Shown: one piece after another, positions 37,033 to 46,650 of the stretch
Position numbering within the stretch: the first letter of the stretch is position 1
How the letters are laid out: every line of letters begins with the position of its first letter
Source: CAWJFJ01 sp963800065
GTDB taxonomy: Bacteria > Actinomycetota > Acidimicrobiia > Acidimicrobiales > UBA8190
Reading direction: 5' to 3'
DNA length: 64,000 nt
Assembly (NCBI GenBank): GCA_963800065.1
Contig: CAWCZO010000011.1
Coordinates: 310,001 to 374,000 of the forward strand
Made by a program: the position numbers and the translations under genes
The notes under the pieces: model-generated
What the model saw: the letters and a program-made list of their open reading frames with translations, nothing else
Told to the model about the DNA's origin: nothing
Database searches by the model: none

Positions 37033-38405
37033 CCATGACCACGTCCCGGTTCACCAGTAATCCGTACCTCGCCGGGAACTTTGCCCCGGTCCGGGAGGAG
37101 CACGATGTCAGTGATCTCCCAGTCACGGGGGCGATCCCGCCCGAGATCGGCGGTCTGCTTCTGCGCAACGGGCCGAATCCGGTGCTCGACCCCGACCTCA
37201 CCGCGTACCACTGGTTCCTGGGCGACGGGATGCTCCACGGCGTGGAGCTGTCTGGAGGTCGCGCCCGGCACCGCAATCGCTGGGTGCGGACGGCGGCGGC
37301 CTGTGCCGCACTAGGCGAGCCCGCCCCAGCCGGTCCTCCCGAGGTGAACGGCATTCACTCGGTGGCCAACACCAGCGTCGTGGCCCACGCCGGGCGGATC
37401 TACGCACTCGTCGAGTCAAGTCTGCCCACACAAGTACGTCCCGATCTGTCGACCATCGGGGCCTCAGATTTGGGTGGCCGTCTCGCGTCCCCTTTTACCG
37501 CACACCCGAAGATCGACCCGTCGACGCAGGAGATGCTGGCCTTCGGTTACGACATGTTTACCGAGCCCTTTCTCCGGTACCACGTCCTCGATCCCAACGG
37601 TTCCCTCGTGCGGACCTCGGCCATCGACATCCCCCGGCCCGTTCTCATGCACACCTTCAGTGTGACGGCCACACGTGTCGTGTGGCTTGATCTCCCCCTC
37701 GTGTTCGAACTGGACCTCGTCGGTCGCCAACCGATGCCCTTCACCTGGCGACCCGAACATGGTGCGCGCGTCGGAATCATGTCCCGGGTGGGGGAATCTG
37801 CCCCTATCATGTGGATCGACATCGAGCCTTGCTACGTCTTTCACGATCTCAACGCCTTCGATGACGCCGACGGCAACGTCGTTCTCGATGTAGTGGTGTA
37901 CCCGGACATGTTCCTGACCGATCTCTACGGGACGGGGGCCTCGTCGCCACCTACCCTCGAACGCTGGACCATCGACACCGCGGCGAGCCATATCCGGCGC
38001 GAGACACTGGACGACGCGGCTCAGGATTTTCCCCGCATCAACGACGGTTACCGGGGCCGGAGGCACCGCTACGGATACACCACCGACGCCCAGATCAATG
38101 CCAGCACCGTCGGCCTCGGCGGCCTCAGGAAACATGATGTGGTCAAAGGAACGGTCGAACACCACGACGTGGGCCATGGTAACGGCGCCTCAGAGCCTGT
38201 CTTCATACCGACTCGAGACGACTCCGGTGAGGACGCCGGCTGGGTGGTAAGCGTCGTGTTCGACGCCCAGCGTCAGGCGAGTGACGTGGTGCTGCTCGAT
38301 GCCACCGCCTTCGAGTCGCCGCCTGTGGCAACGATCCACCTGCCCTACCGGGTGCCGTTTGGTTTCCACGGTTCATGGCTCCCAGGGATCGGGTTGGGCG
38401 ACTGA
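37029..38405 (+). CDS. Carotenoid/stilbene cleavage dioxygenase (RPE65 family)
   Basis: 458 aa non-heme iron oxygenase. Start features LLLRNGPNP and HWFLGDGMLHGV are family hallmarks. The iron-binding His residues expected in this fold can be matched to TAHPKID, LMHTFSVT, CYVFHDLNAFDD and the C-terminal PFGFHGSW. Bacterial members cleave carotenoids, apocarotenoids or lignostilbenes at a C=C bond; the sequence does not decide which. It is in an operon with a permease, deacetylase-like and SnoaL-like proteins. Confidence 0.9.
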   Translation: MTMTTSRFTSNPYLAGNFAPVREEHDVSDLPVTGAIPPEIGGLLLRNGPNPVLDPDLTAYHWFLGDGMLHGVELSGGRARHRNRWVRTAAACAALGEPAPAGPPEVNGIHSVANTSVVAHAGRIYALVESSLPTQVRPDLSTIGASDLGGRLASPFTAHPKIDPSTQEMLAFGYDMFTEPFLRYHVLDPNGSLVRTSAIDIPRPVLMHTFSVTATRVVWLDLPLVFELDLVGRQPMPFTWRPEHGARVGIMSRVGESAPIMWIDIEPCYVFHDLNAFDDADGNVVLDVVVYPDMFLTDLYGTGASSPPTLERWTIDTAASHIRRETLDDAAQDFPRINDGYRGRRHRYGYTTDAQINASTVGLGGLRKHDVVKGTVEHHDVGHGNGASEPVFIPTRDDSGEDAGWVVSVVFDAQRQASDVVLLDATAFESPPVATIHLPYRVPFGFHGSWLPGIGLGD

Positions 38406-38477
38406 TGTGTCCAGCCGCTCGTGCCGATACGCAGTCATGACGCGGACCTTGGCTCGAAAGGAAAGGACGAGTACGTC

Positions 38478-39416
38478 ATGTCTACCGGTTTCTGGCCGAA
38501 CAGCGCACGACTCGCCGTCACCGTCTCCATGCAGTTCGAGGCGGGCGGACAGCCGATAAGTGGAGCGCCTGGTCCAATATCAGAGCCCGTCGCCGAAGGA
38601 TATCCGGACCTAACCCAGAACTCATTCTACGACTATGGGATCCGTGAGGGCATCCCGCGGATGCTAAAGCTGTTTGACAAACACGACCTGAAGGGCACGT
38701 CCTTCATGATCGGAGAGGCCGTCGACAAGCACCCTGAACTCGCACGCGAGATCGTTCGTCGCGGTCACGAAGCTGGCGCACATGGTCGGCGGTGGGAGAA
38801 TCAATACCTTCTCGATCCGGAAGCAGAGAGGTCCTGGATCACCGATGGCGTAGCGAGCATCGAACGCGCCACCGGCACGACGCCTCTGGGCTATAACACC
38901 TACTGGATTCGTGGGAGCGTCCATACCCTTGAACTGCTGCAGCAGCTTGGGTTCACCTATCACATCGACGACCTCTCAGCTGATGAACCGTTCATCCAGC
39001 AGTTGCCGGGCGGGCCGTTCGTGACGGTGCCATACACGGTGAACCTGAACGACATCGCATCGTTCGACTTCGCCGGGTTCTCGCCCGACGATTACGAACG
39101 CCAGCTCCGAGACGAGTTCGACCAGCTCTATGGGGGGGACACACGACGCCGGATGATGTCGATCGCTCTCCATGACCGGATCTCAGGTCACGCCTCCCGC
39201 ACTCGGGTTCTCGATCGATTCTTCACCTGGGCAAAGCTGCGACCCGATGTGTGGTGGGCCCGCCGAGATGAGATCGCCTCCTGGGCGCTGTCAACCCCTG
39301 AAGTGACACCACAGGTCGACCGGGAGCCCGCTGCGGAGAGTGGGCTCGCCGGCGTTAGTCGGTCGCCACTTGTCTCAGCTGCAGCCAACCCCGTCGAGAT
39401 ATCCAGCAGACCATAG
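38478..39416 (+). CDS. Polysaccharide-deacetylase-family protein (PuuE/PgdA-like)
   Basis: 312 aa from the ATG at 38478, which has a GGAAAGGA box 10 or so bases upstream. It is a NodB-type fold: YDYGIREGIPRMLKLFDKH, then GTSFMIGEAV and HPELAREIVRRGHEAGAHG. The usual metal His-x3-His is in GHEAGAH. This branch (opening SARLAVTVSMQFEAGG) is closer to allantoinase/cyclic-amide hydrolases than to cell-wall deacetylases. No signal peptide is present, so it acts in the cytoplasm, probably on a small molecule. Confidence 0.82.
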   Translation: MSTGFWPNSARLAVTVSMQFEAGGQPISGAPGPISEPVAEGYPDLTQNSFYDYGIREGIPRMLKLFDKHDLKGTSFMIGEAVDKHPELAREIVRRGHEAGAHGRRWENQYLLDPEAERSWITDGVASIERATGTTPLGYNTYWIRGSVHTLELLQQLGFTYHIDDLSADEPFIQQLPGGPFVTVPYTVNLNDIASFDFAGFSPDDYERQLRDEFDQLYGGDTRRRMMSIALHDRISGHASRTRVLDRFFTWAKLRPDVWWARRDEIASWALSTPEVTPQVDREPAAESGLAGVSRSPLVSAAANPVEISSRP

Positions 39417-39455
39417 CGAGGTTCGACGACCAGTCAACTACGGAGGGAAACCATC

Positions 39456-39899
39456 ATGTCCGCCACAGATTCACAAGTGATCGATGTTGGTCAACTCGCT
39501 AAGAATAAGGCGATCATTCGGGAGGCCTTTGACGAGTGGGTGGCAGGGACCGGCGGGGTCTTCAATCTTCTCAGTGAGGATGCCACCTGGACGATCGTCG
39601 GTAACAGCCCGGTGTCCCGGAGGTACGGCAGCCGGCAAGAGTTTATGGACGCAGTCATCGATCCGTTCAACGCAAGGATGTCCACTCCGCTCGTCCCAAA
39701 TGTCCGCGCCCTCTACGCCGACGGTGACACCGTCATCGCCTTCTTCGATGCGGCCGCAACGGCCAAAGACGGTCAACCCTATTTCAACACCTACACCTGG
39801 TACCTCACGCTGCACGATGGCAGGGTCATCGAGGCTGTGGCGTTCTTCGATACCATCGAGTTCACCGACTTCTGGAATAGGGTCTCACCGGCCGAGTGA
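39456..39899 (+). CDS. SnoaL-like/NTF2-fold protein
   Basis: 147 aa single-domain protein with a helix-rich start (NKAIIREAFDEWVAG) and NTF2-type strands (VRALYADGDTVIAFFDAAAT, then YTWYLTLHDGRVIEAVAFFD). The family includes ketosteroid isomerases, polyketide cyclases and small hydrolases. GGAGGG lies upstream of the ATG. It is 39 bases downstream of the deacetylase-like gene and is the last gene of this operon. Confidence 0.8.
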   Translation: MSATDSQVIDVGQLAKNKAIIREAFDEWVAGTGGVFNLLSEDATWTIVGNSPVSRRYGSRQEFMDAVIDPFNARMSTPLVPNVRALYADGDTVIAFFDAAATAKDGQPYFNTYTWYLTLHDGRVIEAVAFFDTIEFTDFWNRVSPAE

Positions 39900-40373
39900 G
39901 CATCACTTCTAACACGGAGCTTCTACAGCACGCCCACAGCGGTCGTGAGTAAGGTCCGAATTAGGCCGTCCTTAGTGGCCCACGTGGGTGAGGCATCTAT
40001 ATCGGGGGCTTGGGAGTTGCTCACAACGGGGCCCGGTATTGCTCCACCGGGCCATCCATCTGGCCGGGATGAACGTGTTCGATCCCACTGCGTCGGATCT
40101 GGAAGCCGCGCTCATATCATCTGGTCGGAAGATTCCGGATGGCCGTCGACAGACGGTCCATACCTGCGGGCCGCTCGACCACCGGCAATCCCGGTCGGTT
40201 TGCGGTGGCGACATGCACCCAGCAACCCGTGGCGATACCTCAGGTGCCTGTGGCGGTCAGCCGGATCACCGTGCCTCGAGGGACGAGATGAGAGACATTT
40301 GACTGATGATGCCCGAGGTTGATTTGGACATCTTGGACACTAAGCCACCATTCAAACGACCGAAGGAAACGAT
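39900..40373. other. Gene-free stretch before the DUF302 gene
   Basis: 474 bases with several short overlapping frames, none with protein-like continuity. It may contain decayed coding sequence. A good GAAGGAAA box sits at its right end in front of the ATG at 40374. Confidence 0.45.
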
Positions 40374-40788
40374 ATGTCAACAGGCAAGACGGCTGAACCA
40401 CCAATTGCCGCGGCTGACGACGACCAAGTCGAGTCCCTGGACGGTCGAGGAGACCGTCGCCCGTCTATCGGCCACTGTGGCCGCTCGAGGAATGAAGGTC
40501 TTTGCCGTGGTCGACCACAGCGGCGAGGCGCGCGTGGTTGACCTTAAGCTACGGGACACCAAGCTCGTTATATTCGGTAGCCCGCAAGCCGGAACCCCCA
40601 TAATGGACGCGGTGCCTCTAGCCGCACTTGACCTACCGCTCAAGGTTCTTGTCTGGACAGATGGAGGTCAGACGAAGCTCAGCTACACAACCCCGGCCGC
40701 GATCGGTGAACGCTATGGCCTCAGTCCCGAATTAACGGCCAAAGTCGCGGGGATCGACGCGATAACGGATTTGGTAATCGAGCGCTAA
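40374..40788 (+). pseudogene. DUF302-domain protein, frame broken after residue ~20
   Basis: The ATG at 40374 is preceded by GAAGGAAA and reads MSTGKTAEPPIAAADDDQVE. A one-base shift near 40430-40437 then leads into SPWTVEETVARLSATVAARG, MKVFAVVDHSGEA and the rest of a DUF302 domain, ending at 40788. The combined ~137 aa protein is the normal size. DUF302 proteins are small cytoplasmic proteins of unclear function with a ParB-like beta fold. One excess base in a CCC run would explain the break. Confidence 0.7.
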
Positions 40789-40946
40789 GACATCGACGAG
40801 CCGTCAAGTCCTGCCGGGGGAAGCTGCAGGGTATCGACGATCCATGGTTGGTTCCGAGGTTCAGCTCCGACGTGAGGCGCTGGCGTCGACTAGCGCTCGG
40901 AGCGATATCGGGCGGAGGTGATCCTTGACAGTTTCGGTGCTCGGCC

Positions 40947-41729
40947 ATGGACATGCCGATTGCTGTCGACGAGGTGCGCCGGAAGGGGTCGAGTTCGGGC
41001 TTCCGGTGTGAGACCACATCTGCCGGAGGGCCTCGTGGACCAAGCCTTCGTCGGATAGCATCGGAACGGGCCGGCCGGTCCATCTCGCAGCGAATCTTGG
41101 CCCACTCACCGACCCTTAAAATCGGCCCGATTGTGGCTCTACGCAGGGATAATATGTCACCTGCAGAGATGACTTCTACTCGGTTGGACAGTGGCATACC
41201 TCGGCCTTCTACCGCGACATCATGCGGCCGCAGGGACTCGACAACCACATTCAGATGTGTTTGTCCGAGACACCAGGGCCCGATGCCGGGACGGTCCGTT
41301 CGGCTCTTCTTTCTCCGCGCATCGGGTCCTGACTTCTCCGAGCGCGACAGAGCGCTCCTCAACCTGCTGCGCCCCCACCTTCAGCAGGCCTACCACGATG
41401 CAGAGCGCCGACGGAGCCCTGTCCCTGACCTCACCCCTCGCCAGTGGGACTTACTGCACCTGATCGCTGGCGGGCGCACAAACACCCAGATCGCCCGCCA
41501 GCTCGGGCTGTCCGAGGGGACCGTTCGGACGCATCTGGAGAACATCTACAGCCGGCTACAGGTTTCCAACCGCACCGCCGCCGTCGTCCGTGCGTTCCCG
41601 GGAAGGCGTCGCCTAACGAGCGCGTTCAGTACCGTCATCCCGGTTGAAGTTGGACCCGACCGCTTTTGCCGGGTACACACGCCTTCACCAAGTCGGTGTC
41701 GACTGGCACCCGACCGCTATTCGTCTTGA
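40947..41729 (+). pseudogene. LuxR-family regulator remnant
   Basis: The C-terminal half is a clear LuxR HTH protein: DFSERDRALLNLLRPHLQQA, then LTPRQWDLLHLIAGGRTNTQ and GTVRTHLENIYSRLQV. The sensor part is scattered over other frames; for example QWHTSAFYRDIMRPQGLDN and LSETPGPDAG are readable one frame away at about 41190-41290. At least two frame breaks are needed, so this looks like a genuinely decaying gene. Its left end is uncertain. Confidence 0.65.
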
Positions 41730-41966
41730 CCGCGAATACGGCTCAGGTCGTCGCCAGCAGGAGGTTCGCCAGGCGGACACCTCGGGACTGCCCCGGCGGG
41801 GTACGCCGGCACATATCCCGGATGCGCTGCCACGGATGCTCAGATGGGTCGCCCTTGTTGTGCCGGAGGCTCTCTTTTGCCGCGCTCGGGGCCGGCACGA
41901 CCTTTCAAATCCCTTGGTGGGCCCTTGGTGTGGGAAGGAAGGCGGACGACCTGGCAGCATGTGTCC

Positions 41967-42689
41967 ATGCCATCCGGCGAAGACACACATCCGGCTCCGG
42001 GCTGGCTCCTGGACGAGCTCGGTTCGGCGGGCCGAGAGAACATCGACGCCGCCCACGTTGCCCGCTACGACGACAAGGAGGACGCTGATGCCGAAAGGGA
42101 GGTGGAGCTTTGCCATGGCCTCGGCCTCGACTCCTCATCGACGGTCGTAGAGTTCGGGAGCGGCACAGGGCAGTTCACGATTGCCGTCTCGTCACGGTGC
42201 GCCCGGGTGGTCGCTGTTGATGTGTCAGGAGTGATGCATGAGCGCCTCAGCACAAAGCTCCGGTCCGCTCGCATCGACAATGTCGAACTCGTACGGGCAG
42301 GTTTCTTGACATACCAGCACCTCGATGCGCCAGTCGACCTTGTCTACTCCCGCGCCGCACTTCATCATCTGCCCGACTTCTGGAAGGCGCTCGCCTTCGA
42401 TCGCATTCACGCCATCCTCCGACCCGGCGGAATCTTCAGGCTCTGGGACGTGGTCTTCAACTTCCAACCGTCCGAAGCAGTTCATCGAATTGAGAAATGG
42501 TGCGCCACCGGGGGTTCACACGTGGACACTGACTGGAGCCGAGCGGAGCTCGAGGAGCACGTGCGGGACGAGCACTCGACGTTCACGTGGATCATCGAGC
42601 CCATGGCCGTGAGATGCGGGTTTACAATGGAGTCGGCTGAGTACTCGGCCGACGGCATGACCGCCAAGTACGTCCTGCGGCGCTCCTGA
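41967..42689 (+). CDS. Class I SAM-dependent methyltransferase
   Basis: 240 aa with the SAM-binding glycine motif VVEFGSGTGQFTI at about residues 55-67, an acidic loop VVAVDVSG, and YSRAALHHLPDFWKAL, then ILRPGGIFRLWDVVF. The substrate is unknown. No strong ribosome-binding site precedes the ATG, and a GTG 6 bases upstream is an alternative. It stands alone in the accessory region. Confidence 0.8.
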   Translation: MPSGEDTHPAPGWLLDELGSAGRENIDAAHVARYDDKEDADAEREVELCHGLGLDSSSTVVEFGSGTGQFTIAVSSRCARVVAVDVSGVMHERLSTKLRSARIDNVELVRAGFLTYQHLDAPVDLVYSRAALHHLPDFWKALAFDRIHAILRPGGIFRLWDVVFNFQPSEAVHRIEKWCATGGSHVDTDWSRAELEEHVRDEHSTFTWIIEPMAVRCGFTMESAEYSADGMTAKYVLRRS

Positions 42690-42832
42690 CCGACGTCTAG
42701 AGGGCCTGTGTCACCCGGACTCGGGCGGCGGTCTCACCGTGCTGGCCTCCTCGGATGCCGTCAGAAGCCATTGAGAAGGGGAGCAGGATGGGTGGCCTCG
42801 GATTACCTCGTAGACGTCGGACGCCCCAGGTC

Positions 42833-43198
42833 CTAATGAAAGACGCAGGTTACCGAGACGTGGGTGATCTGCCCCGGAGAGACGTGGACGATCCGACTCC
42901 CGCATCCGGGGAGACCCCCGGTTTGGCCAATGTCTCGACCGGTGATCCGGTAGCTTCCGGCAGGGACGCCAACGACGAATTCGCCGTCGCTTCGTGCCGC
43001 GGTCCGATAGGTCGCATGGGTGCCGGTGACGGCGATGGACCCCGACGACGGAACACCACCGCCCGCTGTCACGGACTTTCCCATCCCGTAGAACACACCA
43101 TCAATCGTCCCATTCGACGAGGAGCAACCCGACGATGCCAGCCCGAGTGCTCCGACGAGAAACACTGCCAATCCGAACCGACCCCAGCCTCTCCTCAT
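42833..43198 (-). CDS. Putative lipoprotein with carboxypeptidase-regulatory-like domain
   Basis: 121 aa. A signal peptide (MRRGWGRFGLAVFLVGALGL) ends in a lipobox-like ASSGC, giving a membrane-anchored protein with lipidated Cys near residue 26. The rest is a small beta-sandwich of the CarboxypepD_reg type (GSIAVTGTHATYRT, then FVVGVPAGSYRITGRD). The mature C-terminus has two further Cys that could pair. The function is unknown. It is divergent from the TSUP permease. Confidence 0.7.
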   Translation of the reverse strand: MRRGWGRFGLAVFLVGALGLASSGCSSSNGTIDGVFYGMGKSVTAGGGVPSSGSIAVTGTHATYRTAARSDGEFVVGVPAGSYRITGRDIGQTGGLPGCGSRIVHVSPGQITHVSVTCVFH

Positions 43199-43331
43199 AC
43201 AGACCCCTCCACGCATGATCAGACGCCGCCGAGGTGGCTGGAGTTCCCCTGGTGTTGTCGCATCAGTGATATGGGTTCGGGCGCCCTCGTACCATCTGCC
43301 ATGATTCAGGCTTGGAGGAGGACAGGCCGGA

Positions 43332-44087
43332 GTGAGCGCGGCCATCACTTCGGGGTCGGTCGGCGCTGTCGCCGGAATCGTCTTTGCCTCCGCCGCGCTG
43401 CAGCGGGCCGTGGGGTTCGGTTTCGCGCTCTTGGCCGTGCCGCTTCTGGCCTTCGTCGTGCCGACCAAGAGCGCCGTCATCATCGTCTTCCTCAACGGAA
43501 CTCTCACGTGCGCCTGGCTGACCCTGCGCCTCCACCGTGATACGGAGTGGTCGACGGTCCGGCAACTGGGAGCGGGCGTCCTCATCGGTGCGCCCGTCGG
43601 GGTGGTTGTCTTGCGCCTCGTCTCGGCGGGAGTTCTGCGTCTGGTGTTGGGAGTGACCATCGTCACGGCGGCCACGTGGATCATCGTCCAGACCCGCGTC
43701 GGTCGCCCCCGGCCGGCACGCTCTCGCCGACTGACCACGCTCACGACCGGCGTGATCAGTGGGGTGCTGAACACGGCTCTGGCCACCAACGGACCTCCCT
43801 TGGTCTACGAACTTCGCCGCAGCGGATTCAGTGACGATCGGTTCCGGGCGACCATCTCGTCGGTCTTCCTCGTCTCCAACGTCGTCGGTCTCCCCCTGCT
43901 CGCCGCCGCCGGGCTCGTCAGCGCATATGACCTGGAGTATGCCGCTGTCTCGCTCCTGCCCTGCGTCTTCGGCATCGCCGCCGGCTCCTGGATCGGGGGG
44001 CGCATGGCCACCGGGCACTTCGTCGTCGCCGTGGACGTGCTCCTCTTGGCTACCGGCGTCCTGACCGTCGTCAAGGCGCTGACCTGA
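43332..44087 (+). CDS. TSUP-family (TauE/SafE) permease
   Basis: 251 aa from a GTG with GGAGG upstream. About eight hydrophobic segments; the conserved ALQRAVGFGFALLAVPLLAF opening and the repeat around NTALATNGPPLVYEL fit the sulfite/sulfonate exporter family. The transported species cannot be inferred from context. Confidence 0.82.
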   Translation: MSAAITSGSVGAVAGIVFASAALQRAVGFGFALLAVPLLAFVVPTKSAVIIVFLNGTLTCAWLTLRLHRDTEWSTVRQLGAGVLIGAPVGVVVLRLVSAGVLRLVLGVTIVTAATWIIVQTRVGRPRPARSRRLTTLTTGVISGVLNTALATNGPPLVYELRRSGFSDDRFRATISSVFLVSNVVGLPLLAAAGLVSAYDLEYAAVSLLPCVFGIAAGSWIGGRMATGHFVVAVDVLLLATGVLTVVKALT

Positions 44088-44153
44088 GTTTTCTAAGGCG
44101 ACAAGGCCGGGGGCACGGCACCGAAACACAGCGCGCCCCCCTAACTCCGGGCG

Positions 44154-44873
44154 CTACTGACTTTGACTTCGATGAAGTTGATTTCGGTCCAGCGCCACGA
44201 CGTAACGACGAAGCAATTGGATCGTCTTGGGACTCTCGTTGAGATGAGTGAAGGCAATGCTGAATTCCACTCCCCGATCACCGGATCGTACCCATACGAC
44301 GGAACCCGTGAGAGTGACGGGCCGACCGGAGCCGATCTCGAGGGAGACGATCACGGAGGAGGATCTCGAGGGGGCCCAAAAACGGTCGCCACGCCATCGG
44401 CACCTCACGCCGCTCTCACTGATGTCGATTGTCTCGACTCTCAGTTTTCGCCCTCCGGTGATGACATCCATGCGACCCCGCATGGGCACACGAACATGGC
44501 GGCGTCGATTTTTCGCTTCGGCCGATCCGGCCTCCTCGACAGGATCGCTCTGTCCGACCATTTCCGCCCCTTCGACTTGCCCGACACCGACCCGCCATGC
44601 AGCGACACCGGTATCCACAAGGCTGTCGAAGGTTCCGGGAAGGCTGTGCTCCTTGTTTCGCGACTGCCATCGCATGAGGATGGCTTCGCCCTGGGCGACC
44701 ACCGTTACCTCACCATCGAGCAGCGGTGCGGCCAAGAGGAGGCTGGCCCGGGGTTGGGCGATGTGCTCGAGCACGTGGGTCTGAACCGAACCGGAATTCG
44801 AGTTGGGGAAGGTGATGGTGACCTGCTCGCCGCGTGCGGGCAAGTCGAAACCTGTGATCGGAGTGTGGGACAT
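44154..44873 (-). CDS. PilZ-domain protein (c-di-GMP receptor type)
   Basis: 239 aa. A YcgR-like N-terminal beta region (about 1-110) is followed by a PilZ domain with the c-di-GMP motifs RRRHVR (near residue 125) and DISESG (near 150). Both are intact, so ligand binding is plausible. Output could be motility, polysaccharide or protein secretion; no partner is adjacent. With the BldD-like regulator it is a second potential c-di-GMP effector in this window. Confidence 0.85.
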   Translation of the reverse strand: MSHTPITGFDLPARGEQVTITFPNSNSGSVQTHVLEHIAQPRASLLLAAPLLDGEVTVVAQGEAILMRWQSRNKEHSLPGTFDSLVDTGVAAWRVGVGQVEGAEMVGQSDPVEEAGSAEAKNRRRHVRVPMRGRMDVITGGRKLRVETIDISESGVRCRWRGDRFWAPSRSSSVIVSLEIGSGRPVTLTGSVVWVRSGDRGVEFSIAFTHLNESPKTIQLLRRYVVALDRNQLHRSQSQ

Positions 44874-44970
44874 GCCGACTTGGGACCTGCCTGTTCCGGC
44901 TCTGGATGGGGATTCTATGACCGATCAGCTGGCGATTGGTGTTACGCCCTGCCAACCCCGGCCTGTCGCG

Positions 44971-46650
44971 TCAGCCTCGGCCCACCACCTCGGTTGCGCA
45001 CCGGTATCCGCTGCGCAACCCGCCCTCGATGTAGCCCTGGAAATTGATCGACGTCTGCTCCCCGGCGAAGTGGAGGTTCTCCTCGCGCTGTCCCTGGATG
45101 CCGTTGAACCCGGTGTACTGACCCACCTTCAGGTAGGAGTACGCGCCCAGGGTGTGCGGATCACCGGGTGACCAGACGTAGTAGGACTGGCCGTTGAAGG
45201 CCCCTTCGGCACCGGGGAAGAGCTGGTTGTACTGGTGGAGGTAGGCCTGCACCATGGCCTGGGGGGGTTGTCCCAGGTAAGACGTCAGGCCGAAGCGGGT
45301 GCCCCATTCCGACCCCATGTCCCCGCCGGGCAGGGCGGCCAGGATGCCGGCCTGGCCGGGTTGGTAGACGGTGGGGTCCCACGCTCCTTGGACGACACCT
45401 CCGCAGTAGGCGTTTCCTGTCGCGTCCTCGGCGTTCCACACCCGGGACGTGAACTGGGCGAAGAACTTGGAGTTGGTCCCGAGCGGCTCCTCGTTGATGG
45501 CACGTAGGTGGAGGGGCGAGATGATGTCGGAGACACCGTCGAGATCGACCAGTCGGAGCGTCGTGAAGGGCAAGGCCAGCACGACGTGGTCGGCGTCGAC
45601 GTCCTGGGTGGCGGTGCCGCTCTCGAACGTGCAGACGTACCCGCCGTTGCTGCCCGTGCGTAGGGCCACCAACTTCTGATCCAGGTTGACCACCCCGGTG
45701 GGTAGCCGCTCGATGAGCCCGTAGATCAGCTGGTCGTTTCCGCCGTGGATGTGCCATTTCTCGTTGGCCCCCCCGAGCGCCGGGGTCTTGCGGGGCTGGA
45801 AGTTGTTGGCCGTGGTGTCGTCCTGGCCCAACAGGTAGACGAGGTTGAGCGCCGAATTCTCATCAGCTGGACCACCGAACTCATCGAGCACGGCGGAGAC
45901 GCACAGGGCACCGAAGTCGGAGGCGACGCCGCCGGGGATGTAGGCGTCGATCCACTCGGTGACGGACATCTGATCGAATTTCAGGCCCCCGGGGGCGTAT
46001 TGGTTGTACAGCGTGGGCCAGGGGGCGGTCGTGAAGGCGGCCTCGTGGAAGAGCTTCCACGCCCAGTCGTGCCAGTCCTTGGTGAGCTGGGCCTGGGGCC
46101 ACGACTGACCACCGAAACGCATGGTCTCCTGGTTCGGGTTTATCCCCGAGGGATACTTGTCGGTGTTGTCCAGAGCGAGTCCGAAGCTCTTGGCCAGGGC
46201 CAGCGTCTGCGTGTGCTCGGGATTGATGAATTCGGCGTGCTCCTCAACGATCTGCCCGTCGTCGAAGTATCCCCGCAGCGTCCTGATCCGCCCACCGGGA
46301 ATGGTGTTGTACTCATAGATATCGGCCGTGATTCCGTACTGGCGCCACAAGCTGTAGGCACACCCGAGCCCGGCGATCCCGGCTCCGACGATGACGACAC
46401 TGGGTTGGGCTCGGTCGCTGCGCCTCGCCTGGCGACGCGCCGCCGCAGCGGCTGGTGATGCCAGACTGCCGGGCAGTACCGCCATCGTGGCAGCCACTCC
46501 CGCTCCCATCAGGAAGTGTCGTCGCGACAGGTGTCGGCCGACGACCTCGTCCGCCTCGTCCACCGCGCAACCCGTGCGCCGCGCGTAGGCCGACGCTGCT
46601 TGCGCACGGCGGATGACCGACCCCGCCCCGCTCGGTCCCCATGTCCGCAC
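44971..46650 (-). CDS. Tat-exported flavin amine oxidase
   Basis: 559 aa from a GTG. A twin-arginine signal lies unusually far in, at residues ~41-75 (LSRRHFLMGAG, then hydrophobic, then ASPAAAAA); the true start may therefore be further downstream. The FAD motif VVIVGAGIAGLGCAYSL follows, then GGRIRTLRGY, and the C-terminal LHFAGEQTSINFQGYIEGG. This is the lysine/monoamine oxidase-like group, folded with FAD before export. The substrate is unknown. Confidence 0.85.
   Translation of the reverse strand: MRTWGPSGAGSVIRRAQAASAYARRTGCAVDEADEVVGRHLSRRHFLMGAGVAATMAVLPGSLASPAAAAARRQARRSDRAQPSVVIVGAGIAGLGCAYSLWRQYGITADIYEYNTIPGGRIRTLRGYFDDGQIVEEHAEFINPEHTQTLALAKSFGLALDNTDKYPSGINPNQETMRFGGQSWPQAQLTKDWHDWAWKLFHEAAFTTAPWPTLYNQYAPGGLKFDQMSVTEWIDAYIPGGVASDFGALCVSAVLDEFGGPADENSALNLVYLLGQDDTTANNFQPRKTPALGGANEKWHIHGGNDQLIYGLIERLPTGVVNLDQKLVALRTGSNGGYVCTFESGTATQDVDADHVVLALPFTTLRLVDLDGVSDIISPLHLRAINEEPLGTNSKFFAQFTSRVWNAEDATGNAYCGGVVQGAWDPTVYQPGQAGILAALPGGDMGSEWGTRFGLTSYLGQPPQAMVQAYLHQYNQLFPGAEGAFNGQSYYVWSPGDPHTLGAYSYLKVGQYTGFNGIQGQREENLHFAGEQTSINFQGYIEGGLRSGYRCATEVVGRG

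Noticed and set aside
23747..46650. Prophage, integrase or insertion sequence in the accessory region
   Set aside because: No recombinase, transposase, terminal inverted repeats or target-site duplications were found.
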